A stretch of DNA of 64,000 nucleotides from a bacterium (GTDB taxonomy: Bacteria; Bacillota; Bacilli; Lactobacillales; Streptococcaceae): positions 1 through 64,000 of the forward strand of contig CAJNCY010000005.1 in NCBI GenBank assembly GCA_905221375.1. The letters run 5' to 3'. The position numbers were made by a program, and so were the translations under genes. Below, piece by piece: positions 7,900 to 15,650 of this stretch. The notes beneath the pieces were generated by a model, which saw nothing but the letters and a program-made list of their open reading frames with translations, did not search any database and was not told the origin of the DNA. The first letter of the stretch is position 1; every line of letters starts with the position of its first letter.

Positions 7900-10401
7900 A
7901 TGAGTTTTTACAATCATAAAGAAATTGAGCCTAAGTGGCAGGGCTACTGGGCAGAACATCATACATTTAAGACTGGAACAGATGCATCAAAACCGAAGTT
8001 TTATGCTCTCGATATGTTCCCTTATCCGTCTGGAGCGGGTCTGCACGTAGGGCACCCAGAAGGTTATACTGCAACCGATATCCTCAGCCGTTACAAACGT
8101 GCGCAAGGCTACAATGTCCTTCACCCAATGGGTTGGGATGCTTTTGGTTTACCTGCTGAGCAATACGCTATGGATACGGGGAATGACCCAGCAGAATTTA
8201 CAGCTGAAAACATTGCTAACTTCAAACGTCAAATCAACGCGCTTGGATTTTCTTATGACTGGGACCGTGAAGTTAACACAACAGATCCAAACTACTACAA
8301 ATGGACACAATGGATCTTCACCAAGCTTTACGAAAAGGGCTTGGCCTATGAAGCGGAAGTGCCAGTAAACTGGGTTGAGGAATTGGGAACAGCCATTGCC
8401 AATGAAGAAGTTCTTCCTGATGGAACTTCTGAGCGTGGTGGCTATCCCGTTATCCGTAAACCGATGCGCCAATGGATGCTTAAAATCACGGCCTATGCAG
8501 AGCGCTTGCTTAATGACTTGGATGAGTTGGATTGGCCAGAGTCTATTAAGGACATGCAACGCAACTGGATTGGTAAATCAACTGGTGCCAATGTAACATT
8601 CAAAGTTAAGGGAACAGACAAGGAATTCACAGTCTTTACCACTCGTCCGGATACCCTTTTTGGAGCGACTTTCACCGTTTTGGCTCCTGAGCATGAACTA
8701 GTAGATGCCATCACAAGCACAGAGCAAGCAGAGGCAGTAGCAGACTATAAATACCAAGCTAGTCTGAAATCAGACTTGGCTCGTACCGACCTTGCTAAGG
8801 AAAAAACTGGTGTGTGGACAGGCGCCTATGCCATCAACCCTGTCAATGGAAAGGAAATACCAATCTGGATTGCGGACTATGTTCTTGCTAGTTATGGGAC
8901 AGGTGCGGTAATGGCTGTTCCTGCCCACGACCAACGTGACTGGGAATTTGCCAAACAATTTGACCTTCCAATCGTAGAAGTACTTGAAGGTGGAAAGGTT
9001 GAAGAAGCTGCCTACACAGAAGATGGGCTTCATGTCAATTCAGACTTCCTAGATGGATTGAATAAAGAAGACGCAATTGCTAAGATTGTGGCTTGGTTGG
9101 AAGAAAACGGCTGTGGGCAAGAGAAGGTTACCTATCGTCTCCGCGACTGGCTCTTTAGCCGTCAACGTTACTGGGGTGAACCAATTCCAATCATTCATTG
9201 GGAAGATGGAACTTCAACAGCTGTTCCTGAAAGTGAATTGCCACTTGTCTTGCCTGTAACCAAGGATATTCGCCCTTCAGGTACAGGGGAGAGTCCATTG
9301 GCTAACTTGACAGACTGGCTTGAAGTGACTCGTGAAGATGGTGTCAAGGGTCGTCGTGAAACAAACACTATGCCACAGTGGGCTGGTTCAAGCTGGTACT
9401 ACCTTCGCTATATTGATCCACACAATACTGAGAAATTGGCTGATGAGGACCTCCTCAAACAATGGTTGCCAGTAGATATTTACGTGGGTGGTGCAGAGCA
9501 TGCTGTACTTCACTTGCTTTATGCTCGCTTCTGGCACAAATTCCTCTATGACCTCGGTGTCGTTCCAACTAAGGAACCATTCCAAAAACTCTTTAACCAA
9601 GGGATGATTTTGGGAACTAGCTACCGTGACCACCGTGGGGCTCTTGTGGCGACTGATAAGGTTGAAAAACGTGACGGTTCTTTCTTCCATGTGGAAACAG
9701 GAGAAGAATTGGAGCAAGCACCAGCCAAGATGTCTAAATCGCTCAAGAACGTTGTTAACCCAGACGACGTAGTGGAACAATACGGTGCTGATACCCTTCG
9801 TGTTTATGAAATGTTCATGGGGCCACTTGATGCTTCTATCGCTTGGTCAGAAGAAGGTCTGGAAGGAAGCCGTAAATTCCTTGACCGTGTTTACCGTTTG
9901 ATTACAAGTAAAGAAATCGTCGAGGAAAACAATGGTGCTCTTGACAAGGTCTACAACGAAACAGTCAAAGCTGTCACTGAGCAAATCGAATCTATGAAAT
10001 TCAACACAGCCATTGCCCAACTTATGGTCTTTGTCAACGCTGCTAACAAGGAAGACAAACTCCATGTGGATTATGCCAAAGGCTTTATCCAATTGATTGC
10101 CCCATTTGCACCTCACTTGGCAGAAGAACTCTGGCAAACAGTTGCAGCAACAGGTGAATCAATCTCTTACGTGGCTTGGCCAACATGGGACGAAAGCAAA
10201 CTAGTTGAAGATGAAATCGAAATCGTCGTCCAAATTAAAGGAAAAGTCCGCGCTAAACTCATGGTCGCTAAAGATCTATCACGCGAAGAATTGCAAGAAA
10301 TTGCTCTAGCGGATGAAAAAGTCAAAGCAGAGATTGACGGTAAGGAAATTGTGAAAGTGATTGCAGTGCCTAACAAACTCGTTAATATCGTCGTTAAATA
10401 A
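7900..10401 (+). CDS. leuS: Leucyl-tRNA synthetase
   Basis: An 833-residue class I synthetase that charges tRNA-Leu in the cytoplasm. The HIGH-type motif lies in [16 protein letters not shown] near residue 45, and KMSKSLKN near residue 610 is the KMSKS loop. The connective-polypeptide editing domain and C-terminal anticodon-binding part are present, so length is normal. I chose the ATG at 7900 ([14 protein letters not shown]) over an in-frame TTG four codons upstream: GGAGAGA sits at the right distance from the ATG, and family members start this way. The last codons are repeated in altered form downstream (see 10454-10486). Confidence 0.97.
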   Translation: MSFYNHKEIEPKWQGYWAEHHTFKTGTDASKPKFYALDMFPYPSGAGLHVGHPEGYTATDILSRYKRAQGYNVLHPMGWDAFGLPAEQYAMDTGNDPAEFTAENIANFKRQINALGFSYDWDREVNTTDPNYYKWTQWIFTKLYEKGLAYEAEVPVNWVEELGTAIANEEVLPDGTSERGGYPVIRKPMRQWMLKITAYAERLLNDLDELDWPESIKDMQRNWIGKSTGANVTFKVKGTDKEFTVFTTRPDTLFGATFTVLAPEHELVDAITSTEQAEAVADYKYQASLKSDLARTDLAKEKTGVWTGAYAINPVNGKEIPIWIADYVLASYGTGAVMAVPAHDQRDWEFAKQFDLPIVEVLEGGKVEEAAYTEDGLHVNSDFLDGLNKEDAIAKIVAWLEENGCGQEKVTYRLRDWLFSRQRYWGEPIPIIHWEDGTSTAVPESELPLVLPVTKDIRPSGTGESPLANLTDWLEVTREDGVKGRRETNTMPQWAGSSWYYLRYIDPHNTEKLADEDLLKQWLPVDIYVGGAEHAVLHLLYARFWHKFLYDLGVVPTKEPFQKLFNQGMILGTSYRDHRGALVATDKVEKRDGSFFHVETGEELEQAPAKMSKSLKNVVNPDDVVEQYGADTLRVYEMFMGPLDASIAWSEEGLEGSRKFLDRVYRLITSKEIVEENNGALDKVYNETVKAVTEQIESMKFNTAIAQLMVFVNAANKEDKLHVDYAKGFIQLIAPFAPHLAEELWQTVAATGESISYVAWPTWDESKLVEDEIEIVVQIKGKVRAKLMVAKDLSREELQEIALADEKVKAEIDGKEIVKVIAVPNKLVNIVVK

Positions 10402-10427
10402 CGAGTTTATTAGCTCTATCTGCCACC

Positions 10428-10452
10428 TTCAATAGTCCACTGGACTATTGAA
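10428..10452. repeat. Perfect 12-base palindrome after leuS
   Basis: TTCAATAGTCCA and its exact complement TGGACTATTGAA flank a single C. There is no T tract, so it is not a standard terminator. It sits between the leuS stop and a second degenerate copy of the leuS tail, as if inserted with, or left by, a recombination event. Confidence 0.8.
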
Positions 10453-10453
10453 G

Positions 10454-10486
10454 CCAACTAAATTGGTTAATATTGTTGTGAAATAA
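10454..10486 (+). pseudogene. Duplicated remnant of the leuS 3' end
   Basis: Bases 10460-10486 read [12 protein letters not shown], the same peptide that ends leuS at 10401, but with different codons (TTG, ATT, GTG for CTC, ATC, GTT). It is preceded by GCCAAC, matching the leuS CCTAAC with a base shift. The simplest reading is that an allele with a different 3' end replaced leuS and left the tail of the former copy behind the palindrome. Confidence 0.75.
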
Positions 10487-10492
10487 GATAGG

Positions 10493-10524
10493 AATCCTTC
10501 AGAGTAGAATCTGGAGGATTTTTT
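10493..10524 (+). terminator. leuS terminator
   Basis: AATCCTTCAGA and TCTGGAGGATT pair around a short loop, with one G-U pair, and are followed by six T. It lies after the duplicated leuS tail, so it probably belonged to the original gene end. Confidence 0.8.
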
Positions 10525-10543
10525 GAATCTTCTTATGAAAGTA

Positions 10544-10552
10544 TGATATACT
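10544..10552 (+). promoter_or_regulatory. Promoter of the acetyltransferase pair
   Basis: Extended -10 TGA-TATACT, about 43 bases before the ATG at 10596, with AAGGAGA as ribosome-binding site. Confidence 0.65.
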
Positions 10553-10595
10553 ATGGGCAACTATAAAGTTTGAAAAGCGAAACAAGGAGAAAGTT

Positions 10596-11291
10596 ATGCC
10601 AGTAAATGAATATGGTCAGATGATTGGGGAGTCAATGGAAGGTTATACACCGGGCGAATTGCCTTCGATTGATTTCTTAGAAGGGCGTTATGCTAGGGTA
10701 GAGGCTCTTTCGGTGGAAAAGCATGTGGAGGATTTATTAGCTGTTTATGGCCCTAATACGCCTCGGGAGATGTGGACCTACCTCTTTCAGGAACCAGTGG
10801 CAGACAGAGAGGAACTGGTTACTCTTTTAAATCAGATGTTGGCTCGTAAGGACCGTTTTTACTATGCAATCATAGACAGGTCAACTGGTAAGGCTTTGGG
10901 AACTTTTTCTCTTATGCGCATTGACCAGAATAACCGAGTAATAGAAGTGGGAGCAGTCACTTTTTCTCCAAAACTCAGGGGGACACGGATAGGGACAGAA
11001 GCTCAGTATCTCCTGGCTCGCTATGTCTTTGAAGAGCTTAACTATCGTCGCTATGAGTGGAAATGTGATTCTCTTAATCTGCCATCCAGACGAGCTGCGG
11101 AGCGTTTGGGATTTGTTTATGAAGGAACCTTCCGCCAGGCAGTCGTTTATAAGGGGCGTACTAGGGATACGGATTGGTTGTCTATGATTGATAAGGACTG
11201 GCCTCAAGTCAAAGCTCGTTTAGAAATATGGTTGGCTTCTGAAAATTTTGATAAAAATGGACGACAGTACAAGAGCTTGAGAGAACTTTAA
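10596..11291 (+). CDS. GNAT family acetyltransferase, RimJ/RimL-like
   Basis: A 231-residue cytoplasmic protein of the COG1670 type. The acetyl-CoA-binding stretch is SPKLRGTRIGTEAQYLLARY (about 128-147), and the segment LPSRRAAERLGFVYEGTFRQ is typical of RimJ/RimL-like enzymes. The tail, with DWLSMIDKDWP, is also characteristic. Substrate is unknown; relatives acetylate ribosomal protein N termini or small molecules. It heads a two-gene unit with another GNAT gene 11 bases downstream. Confidence 0.85.
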   Translation: MPVNEYGQMIGESMEGYTPGELPSIDFLEGRYARVEALSVEKHVEDLLAVYGPNTPREMWTYLFQEPVADREELVTLLNQMLARKDRFYYAIIDRSTGKALGTFSLMRIDQNNRVIEVGAVTFSPKLRGTRIGTEAQYLLARYVFEELNYRRYEWKCDSLNLPSRRAAERLGFVYEGTFRQAVVYKGRTRDTDWLSMIDKDWPQVKARLEIWLASENFDKNGRQYKSLREL

Positions 11292-11302
11292 GAGGTGTTG
11301 AC

Positions 11303-11719
11303 ATGATCACTATTAAAAAGCAAGAAATTGTCAAGTTAGAGGATGTTTTGCATCTCTATCAGGCTGTCGGTTGGACAAATTATACCCATCAACCAGAAAT
11401 GCTGGAGCAGGCCTTATCTCATTCATTAGCGATTTATGTGGCGCTTGATGGTGATACTGTGGTGGGCTTGGTCCGTTTAGTCGGAGATGGTTTCTCATCA
11501 GTATTGGTTCAGGATTTAATCGTTTTACCTATCTATCAGCGTCAAGGGATTGGTAGTGCCCTAATGAAAGAGGCTTTAGAGGATTACAAAGATGTCTATC
11601 AAGTTCAGCTGGTGACAGAACAGACAGAAAGAACCTTTGGATTCTATCGTTCTATGGGCTTTGAAATCTTATCCACCTATAATTGTATAGGGATGACTTG
11701 GGTGAATAGAGAAAAATAA
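11303..11719 (+). CDS. GNAT family acetyltransferase
   Basis: A 138-residue single-domain GNAT protein. The acetyl-CoA loop is YQRQGIGSALM (near 77-87), followed by the usual helix and a C-terminal FYRSMGFEIL. It follows the larger acetyltransferase by 11 bases with a GAGGTG ribosome-binding site. Its substrate cannot be inferred. The downstream DNA carries csRNA genes, so transcription probably ends near 11720. Confidence 0.85.
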   Translation: MITIKKQEIVKLEDVLHLYQAVGWTNYTHQPEMLEQALSHSLAIYVALDGDTVVGLVRLVGDGFSSVLVQDLIVLPIYQRQGIGSALMKEALEDYKDVYQVQLVTEQTERTFGFYRSMGFEILSTYNCIGMTWVNREK

Positions 11720-11733
11720 CAAAACTTGTTTTT

Positions 11734-11866
11734 CTTAAGCAAAGTTTAAGGATGGTCTAGTATTATATGGTCATTAAATAAAGACCTCCTAACTTTATTT
11801 AATGAAATCCTAAAACTTTTTTCATCATAATCTCCTAATGAAGTCACCCAATCAGGTGGCTTTTTT
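11734..11866 (+). ncRNA. csRNA gene A, CiaR-dependent small RNA with its promoter
   Basis: The promoter has the CiaR direct repeat CTTAAG-5 bases-TTTAAG (11734-11750), then ten bases to a TATTAT -10 (11761). The RNA would run from about 11772 to 11866, near 95 bases. Hairpin 1 (ATTAAATAAAG/CTTTATTTAAT) exposes ACCTCCTA in its loop. A single-stranded part has ATCTCCTA, and hairpin 2 is the terminator CACCCAATCAGGTG with six T. Both exposed segments are anti-Shine-Dalgarno sequences. This matches the pneumococcal csRNA (ccn) family, which acts on mRNA start sites. I do not assign a number. Confidence 0.88.
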
Positions 11867-11922
11867 GTGGGGTGAGGTTATGGTAATAAAAAGTTTTTGA
11901 AAAATGGTAGAATTTGAGAAAA

Positions 11923-12058
11923 GTTAAGCTAGTTTTAAGCTTCGTCTTGTATCATATAGTTATTAAATAAAGACCTCCTAACTTTATTTAATAAAATCCT
12001 AAACTTTTCTTTTTCATAATAATCTCCCTTAACTCCACCCAATCAGGTGGAGTTTTTT
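11923..12058 (+). ncRNA. csRNA gene B, CiaR-dependent small RNA with its promoter
   Basis: A second copy in tandem with csRNA A. The CiaR repeat is GTTAAG-5-TTTAAG (11923-11939) with a TATCAT -10 ten bases later (11950). The RNA, about 11961-12058, repeats the first hairpin with loop ACCTCCTA almost exactly, then has AATCTCCC and a strong terminator (AACTCCACC/GGTGGAGTT, six T). The -10 and left half-site are weaker matches than in copies A and C, so expression may differ. Confidence 0.85.
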
Positions 12059-12172
12059 GGCTCTATTTCAGGCTTTTCGGGAGTTTTCTAAACATCATTT
12101 TCCGATAGCTTTCGCTTAATCTTGAACGTCTTGTAGTACAGAGGTTCAAGAGGATATAAAGGATATAAACCT

Positions 12173-12282
12173 TTGACAAATTTTGTGAACTATGGGATAA
12201 TAAAAGGGAATTAAGTATTGTGTCTATATCATAGGCTAGAAAAGACCCCAAGCTCACGTCCAAATAAGCTTGGGGTCTTTTT
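12173..12282 (+). ncRNA. Antitoxin RNA of Fst module 1 (promoter and RNA)
   Basis: TTGACA (12173) and GATAAT (12196) are 17 bases apart. The RNA would start near 12208 and end at the terminator with arms 12240-12254 and 12267-12281, which is shared with the convergent toxin mRNA. The RNA carries TTAAGTATTGT and TCATAGGCTA (12211-12238). These are repeated at the toxin start (12361-12385), so the RNA is complementary there to the toxin mRNA. This is the RNA II layout of pAD1 par-type systems. Confidence 0.85.
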
Positions 12283-12286
12283 GACA

Positions 12287-12379
12287 CTATTTGTCCTTGT
12301 TTAGCCATTTATCGACTAATCGAAGAACGACACCGACCACAATTGGTCCGATGATAGTTTTAAGTATTGTATCCATCAT
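12287..12379 (-). CDS. Fst/Ldr-type small membrane toxin, module 1
   Basis: A 30-residue peptide: MMDTIL, then a hydrophobic helix containing IIGPIVVGVVLRL, then the charged tail DKWLNKDK. Length, central Gly-Pro and polar tail match the Fst family of membrane-damaging type I toxins. A near-perfect AAAGGAGGTGA lies 11 bases upstream. It can pair with the CACCGCCT segment above it, which would hide it from ribosomes as in par RNA I. The promoter is extended -10 TGG-TATAAT (12432-12427, minus). Two adjacent ATGs are possible starts. Confidence 0.88.
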   Translation of the reverse strand: MMDTILKTIIGPIVVGVVLRLVDKWLNKDK

Positions 12380-12426
12380 GGGCTAATTCACCTCCTTTCG
12401 TAGGCGGTGTAGCAGTGCCGAACAAT

Positions 12427-12435
12427 ATTATACCA
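12427..12435 (-). promoter_or_regulatory. Promoter of Fst toxin 1
   Basis: Consensus extended -10 (TGG-TATAAT on the minus strand) with no good -35. It gives a toxin leader of about 40 bases containing the Shine-Dalgarno hairpin. Confidence 0.65.
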
Positions 12436-12760
12436 CATAAGTGCTAAACTCGGGAGTCACCCAATCAGGTGGAGTTTTTTGTGGAGTTTTTTGGCTCTAT
12501 TTCAGGCTTTTGGGGACTATTCTAAAAATCATTTTCCGATATTTTTCGGATTTTGGTCGGGGAATTGGCGGGGATCTTTTTAGCGAATATGAGTAAGAAA
12601 TAGGTCTGTTGTCGCTTCAGCAAGTTCAACCTCAATTTGAATTTAAGTGACTGTTAATTGAAGGACTAGAACTACTGTAATAATGTTCTTGGTTGTCAAG
12701 GAGTGAGTCATCATATTGTTAGCCAGCGGTTAAAGCTTGAAAAGCCGAGGATATAAACCT

Positions 12761-12870
12761 TTGACAAAATTTGTGAACTGTGGGATAATAAAAAGGAATT
12801 GAGTACTAGTTCTATATCATAGGCTAGAAAAGACCCCAAGCTCACGACCAAATAGGCTTGGGGTCTTTTT
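12761..12870 (+). ncRNA. Antitoxin RNA of Fst module 2 (promoter and RNA)
   Basis: TTGACA (12761) and GATAAT (12784) are 17 bases apart. The RNA runs from about 12795 to the shared terminator (12828-12870). Its repeats are TTGAGTACTA-G-TTC and TCATAGGCTA, matching the start region of toxin 2 (12950-12973) rather than that of toxin 1. The differences from module 1 occur in both partners of each module. Confidence 0.85.
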
Positions 12871-12875
12871 TGACA

Positions 12876-12968
12876 CTATTTGTCCTTGTTTAGCCATTTA
12901 TCGACTAATCGAAGAACGACACCGACCACAATTGGTCCGATGATAGTTTTGAGTACTAATTCCATCAT
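12876..12968 (-). CDS. Fst/Ldr-type small membrane toxin, module 2
   Basis: A 30-residue peptide starting MMELVL and from then on identical in sequence to toxin 1 (KTIIGPIVVGVVLRL, tail DKWLNKDK). The AAAGGAGGTGA ribosome-binding site and the leader hairpin partner are kept. The promoter -10 is TGG-AATAAT (13021-13016, minus): the first T of TATAAT has become A, predicting weaker transcription than module 1. Confidence 0.86.
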   Translation of the reverse strand: MMELVLKTIIGPIVVGVVLRLVDKWLNKDK

Positions 12969-13065
12969 AGGCTATCTCACCTCCTTTCGTAGGCGGTGTA
13001 GAAGTGCCGTAGAATATTATTCCACATAAGTGTTAAACTCGGGAGGCACCAATCCAGTGGCTTTT

Positions 13066-13100
13066 TTGTTTGTGGCTTTGTTTTTTGATATAATAGAGCC
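13066..13100 (+). promoter_or_regulatory. ruvB promoter placing the transcript start at the ATG
   Basis: TTGTTT (13066) and TATAAT (13089) are 17 bases apart, with six bases between the -10 and the ruvB ATG at 13101. No Shine-Dalgarno sequence is visible. Transcription should begin at or within a base or two of the start codon, that is, as a leaderless mRNA. Confidence 0.7.
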
Positions 13101-14099
13101 ATGAGTAGAATTTTAGATAATGAGATAATGGGGGATGAGGAGTTAGTAGAACGCACGCTCCGTCCTCAGTACTTACGTGAATATATTGGGCAGGACAAGG
13201 TCAAGGACCAGCTCCAAATTTTTATCGAGGCTGCCAAAATGCGGGATGAAGCGCTGGATCATGTCCTCTTATTTGGGCCTCCAGGTTTGGGAAAAACGAC
13301 CATGGCTTTTGTTATTGCCAACGAACTAGGTGTCAATCTCAAGCAGACTTCGGGGCCAGTCATTGAAAAAGCTGGTGATCTAGTAGCGATTTTGAATGAT
13401 TTAGAGCCTGGGGATGTCCTTTTTATTGATGAGATTCATCGCTTGCCTATGTCGGTGGAAGAGGTGCTTTATAGTGCCATGGAGGACTTTTACATTGATA
13501 TCATGATTGGTGCTGGTGAAGGTAGTCGCAGTGTTCATTTGGAGTTGCCACCTTTTACCTTGATTGGTGCGACGACTCGGGCTGGTATGCTCTCAAATCC
13601 GCTACGGGCACGTTTTGGAATTACAGGTCATATGGAGTATTATGCTCATGCTGATTTGACGGAAATTGTTGAGCGGACGGCAGATATTTTTGAGATGGAA
13701 ATCACCCATGAGGCAGCGTCTGAGTTGGCTCTACGTAGCCGTGGAACCCCTCGTATTGCCAATCGTCTCCTCAAGCGCGTGCGCGATTTTGCCCAGATTA
13801 TGGGGGATGGGGTTATCGATGATGTTATTACGGATAAGGCTTTGACTATGCTGGATGTTGACCATGAAGGTTTGGACTATGTGGACCAAAAAATTCTCCG
13901 GACCATGATTGAGATGTATGGTGGTGGTCCTGTCGGACTAGGAACACTTTCTGTTAATATTGCTGAGGAGCGTGAGACGGTGGAAGACATGTATGAGCCT
14001 TACTTGATTCAAAAAGGTTTTATCATGCGAACACGGTCTGGACGGGTTGCAACGGCTAAGGCATATGAACATTTAGGGTATGAATACAGTGAAAAATGA
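13101..14099 (+). CDS. ruvB: Holliday junction branch migration DNA helicase RuvB
   Basis: A 332-residue AAA+ ATPase that drives branch migration with RuvA in recombinational repair. Walker A is GPPGLGKTT (near 59-67), Walker B is VLFIDEIHR, sensor 1 lies in GATTRAGML, and the arginine-finger region is present. The C-terminal winged helix contains [11 protein letters not shown] and SGRVAT. The start is the ATG at 13101, since family proteins begin MSRILDNE. The gene overlaps the next by 20 bases. Confidence 0.97.
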   Translation: MSRILDNEIMGDEELVERTLRPQYLREYIGQDKVKDQLQIFIEAAKMRDEALDHVLLFGPPGLGKTTMAFVIANELGVNLKQTSGPVIEKAGDLVAILNDLEPGDVLFIDEIHRLPMSVEEVLYSAMEDFYIDIMIGAGEGSRSVHLELPPFTLIGATTRAGMLSNPLRARFGITGHMEYYAHADLTEIVERTADIFEMEITHEAASELALRSRGTPRIANRLLKRVRDFAQIMGDGVIDDVITDKALTMLDVDHEGLDYVDQKILRTMIEMYGGGPVGLGTLSVNIAEERETVEDMYEPYLIQKGFIMRTRSGRVATAKAYEHLGYEYSEK

Positions 14100-14652
14100 G
14101 CAAGAAATCCTAAAAGCTTTCAGAGAAGATTCGGATATAATGACCATTCTGACTATCATCCGAGATCTTGATTTACAAGACTCGTGGTTGGCAGCGGGTT
14201 CGGTACGAAATTTCATCTGGAATCTCTTGTCAGACAGACCAGCTTTTGATCGTGAAACAGATATAGATGTGATTTTCTTTGATCCAGATATTTCTTATGA
14301 GGAAACTTTGTCCCTAGAGAAAAAGCTGAGAGAGGACTTTCCTCAGTACCAGTGGGAATTGAAAAATCAGGTCTATATGCACCAGCACAGTCCTCATACT
14401 GTGCCCTATACTAGCTCTTGTGATGCTATGAGTAAGTACCCAGAACGGTGTACGGCGATTGGGCTTCGCTTGTATGAAGAATCCGCTTTGGAACTTTTTA
14501 CTCCCTATGGACTTGAGGATATTTTGAATTTTCAAGTTCGCCCAACTCCTCATTTTTTAGAAAATGAAGACCGAATGAAACTCTATCAAACACGGCTGTC
14601 CAAGAAAAATTGGCAGGAGAAATGGAAAAATTTGATTTTTAAAAATACTTAA
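14080..14652 (+). CDS. Nucleotidyltransferase family protein (COG3575-like)
   Basis: A 190-residue protein beginning inside the 3' end of ruv[11 protein letters not shown] (near 38) followed by [11 protein letters not shown] carries the G-S and D-x-D pattern of the polymerase-beta-like nucleotidyltransferase fold. CTAIGLR and [13 protein letters not shown] in the second half are typical of this family. Biochemical role is unknown. Overlap with ruvB implies cotranscription and coupled translation. The stop codon overlaps the CiaR box of the following csRNA. Confidence 0.8.
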   Translation: MNTVKNEQEILKAFREDSDIMTILTIIRDLDLQDSWLAAGSVRNFIWNLLSDRPAFDRETDIDVIFFDPDISYEETLSLEKKLREDFPQYQWELKNQVYMHQHSPHTVPYTSSCDAMSKYPERCTAIGLRLYEESALELFTPYGLEDILNFQVRPTPHFLENEDRMKLYQTRLSKKNWQEKWKNLIFKNT

Positions 14653-14782
14653 GGAAACTTTAAGCTAAGAAGTGTATACTAAGTTCATAAGTTAAGAAGA
14701 CCTTAACTTAAACTCCTAAAACTTTTTCATAATAATCTCCCTATAAAAAATAGAGTCGCCCAATCAGGCGACTTATTTTTTT
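14648..14782 (+). ncRNA. csRNA gene C, CiaR-dependent small RNA with its promoter
   Basis: This copy has the best promoter of the three: CTTAAG-GAAAC-TTTAAG (about 14648-14664), ten bases, then TATACT (about 14675). The left CiaR half-site overlaps the stop of the upstream gene. The RNA, about 14686-14782, has a first hairpin AAGTTAAG/CTTAACTT and unpaired anti-Shine-Dalgarno stretches ACTCCTAA and ATCTCCC. It ends in a terminator AGTCGCC/GGCGACT with a T tract. It is more distant from copies A and B than they are from each other. Confidence 0.87.
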
Positions 14783-14842
14783 GAAAAATGGGCTTGGTGC
14801 CTGAGAATAAATAGCTTAGTGATAGAAGAAAATAGGGAAATA

Positions 14843-14851
14843 TGGTATAAT
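14843..14851 (+). promoter_or_regulatory. Promoter of the uppS-cdsA-rseP-proS operon
   Basis: Extended -10 TGG-TATAAT at 14843-14851, 32 bases before the uppS ATG. No promoter is evident in the short gaps further down the operon. Confidence 0.65.
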
Positions 14852-14883
14852 GAAACGATAGATTTTTGAATAGGAATAAGATC

Positions 14884-15642
14884 ATGTTTGGATTTTTTAA
14901 GAAAGATAAGGCTGTGGAAGTAGAAGTTCCGACACAGGTTCCTGCTCATATCGGCATCATCATGGATGGGAATGGTCGTTGGGCTAAAAAACGTATGCAA
15001 CCGCGAGTTTTTGGACACAAGGCGGGTATGGAGGCATTACAAACTGTGACCAAGGCAGCAAACAAACTGGGCGTTAAGGTTATTACGGTCTATGCTTTTT
15101 CTACAGAAAACTGGACCCGTCCAGATCAGGAAGTCAAGTTTATCATGAACTTGCCCGTAGAGTTTTATGACAATTATGTCCCGGAATTGCATGCGAATAA
15201 TGTTAAGATTCAAATGATTGGGGAGACAGATCGCCTGCCTAAGCAAACCTTTGAAGCTTTAACAAAGGCTGAGGAATTGACTAAGAACAATACAGGTTTG
15301 ATACTTAACTTTGCCCTCAACTATGGTGGGCGTGCTGAGATTACACAGGCGCTTAAGTTGATTTCCCAGGATGTTTTAGATGCCAAAATCAACCCAGGTG
15401 ACATCACAGAGGAATTGATTGGCAACTATCTCTTTACCCAGCATTTGCCTAAGGACTTACGAGACCCAGACTTGATTATCCGTACTAGTGGAGAATTGCG
15501 TTTGAGTAATTTCCTTCCATGGCAGGGAGCCTATAGTGAGCTCTATTTTACGGATACCTTGTGGCCTGATTTTGACGAGGTAGCCTTGCAGGAAGCCATT
15601 CTTGCCTACAATCGTCGTCACCGCCGATTTGGAGGAGTTTAG
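14884..15642 (+). CDS. uppS: Undecaprenyl diphosphate synthase (cis-prenyltransferase)
   Basis: A 252-residue enzyme adding eight isoprene units to farnesyl diphosphate to give the C55 lipid carrier for peptidoglycan and capsule or teichoic-acid synthesis. The motif MDGNGRWAK holds the catalytic Asp, and FSTENW, LNYGGRAEI and RTSGELRLSNF are the other conserved regions. I chose the ATG at 14884 (MFGFFKKDK) with AGGAA upstream instead of a TTG six codons earlier. It is first of four closely packed genes. Confidence 0.96.
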   Translation: MFGFFKKDKAVEVEVPTQVPAHIGIIMDGNGRWAKKRMQPRVFGHKAGMEALQTVTKAANKLGVKVITVYAFSTENWTRPDQEVKFIMNLPVEFYDNYVPELHANNVKIQMIGETDRLPKQTFEALTKAEELTKNNTGLILNFALNYGGRAEITQALKLISQDVLDAKINPGDITEELIGNYLFTQHLPKDLRDPDLIIRTSGELRLSNFLPWQGAYSELYFTDTLWPDFDEVALQEAILAYNRRHRRFGGV

Positions 15643-15650
15643 GAGGAAAT

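Larger units (their letters stand above)
12059..13040. repeat. Tandem duplication of a type I toxin-antitoxin module
   Basis: Two similar units, starting at 12059 and 12493 with the same GGCTCTATTTCAGGCTTTT, each hold an antitoxin promoter, a bidirectional terminator and a 30-codon toxin. The second unit has about 150 extra bases (12560-12720) with no gene or repeat that I can see. Toxin coding sequences are nearly identical beyond codon 6, while the regulatory repeats differ between copies. Confidence 0.85.

Noticed and set aside
10571..10590. cre-like TTGAAAAGCGAAACAA before the first acetyltransferase
   Set aside because: The spacing to the central CG is off by one from the consensus, and the gene has no carbon-metabolism link.
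12063..12308. An 81-codon minus-strand frame through the antitoxin and terminator region of Fst module 1
   Set aside because: It runs across a terminator and the antitoxin gene, has no ribosome-binding site, and is explained by the overlapping toxin and RNA features.
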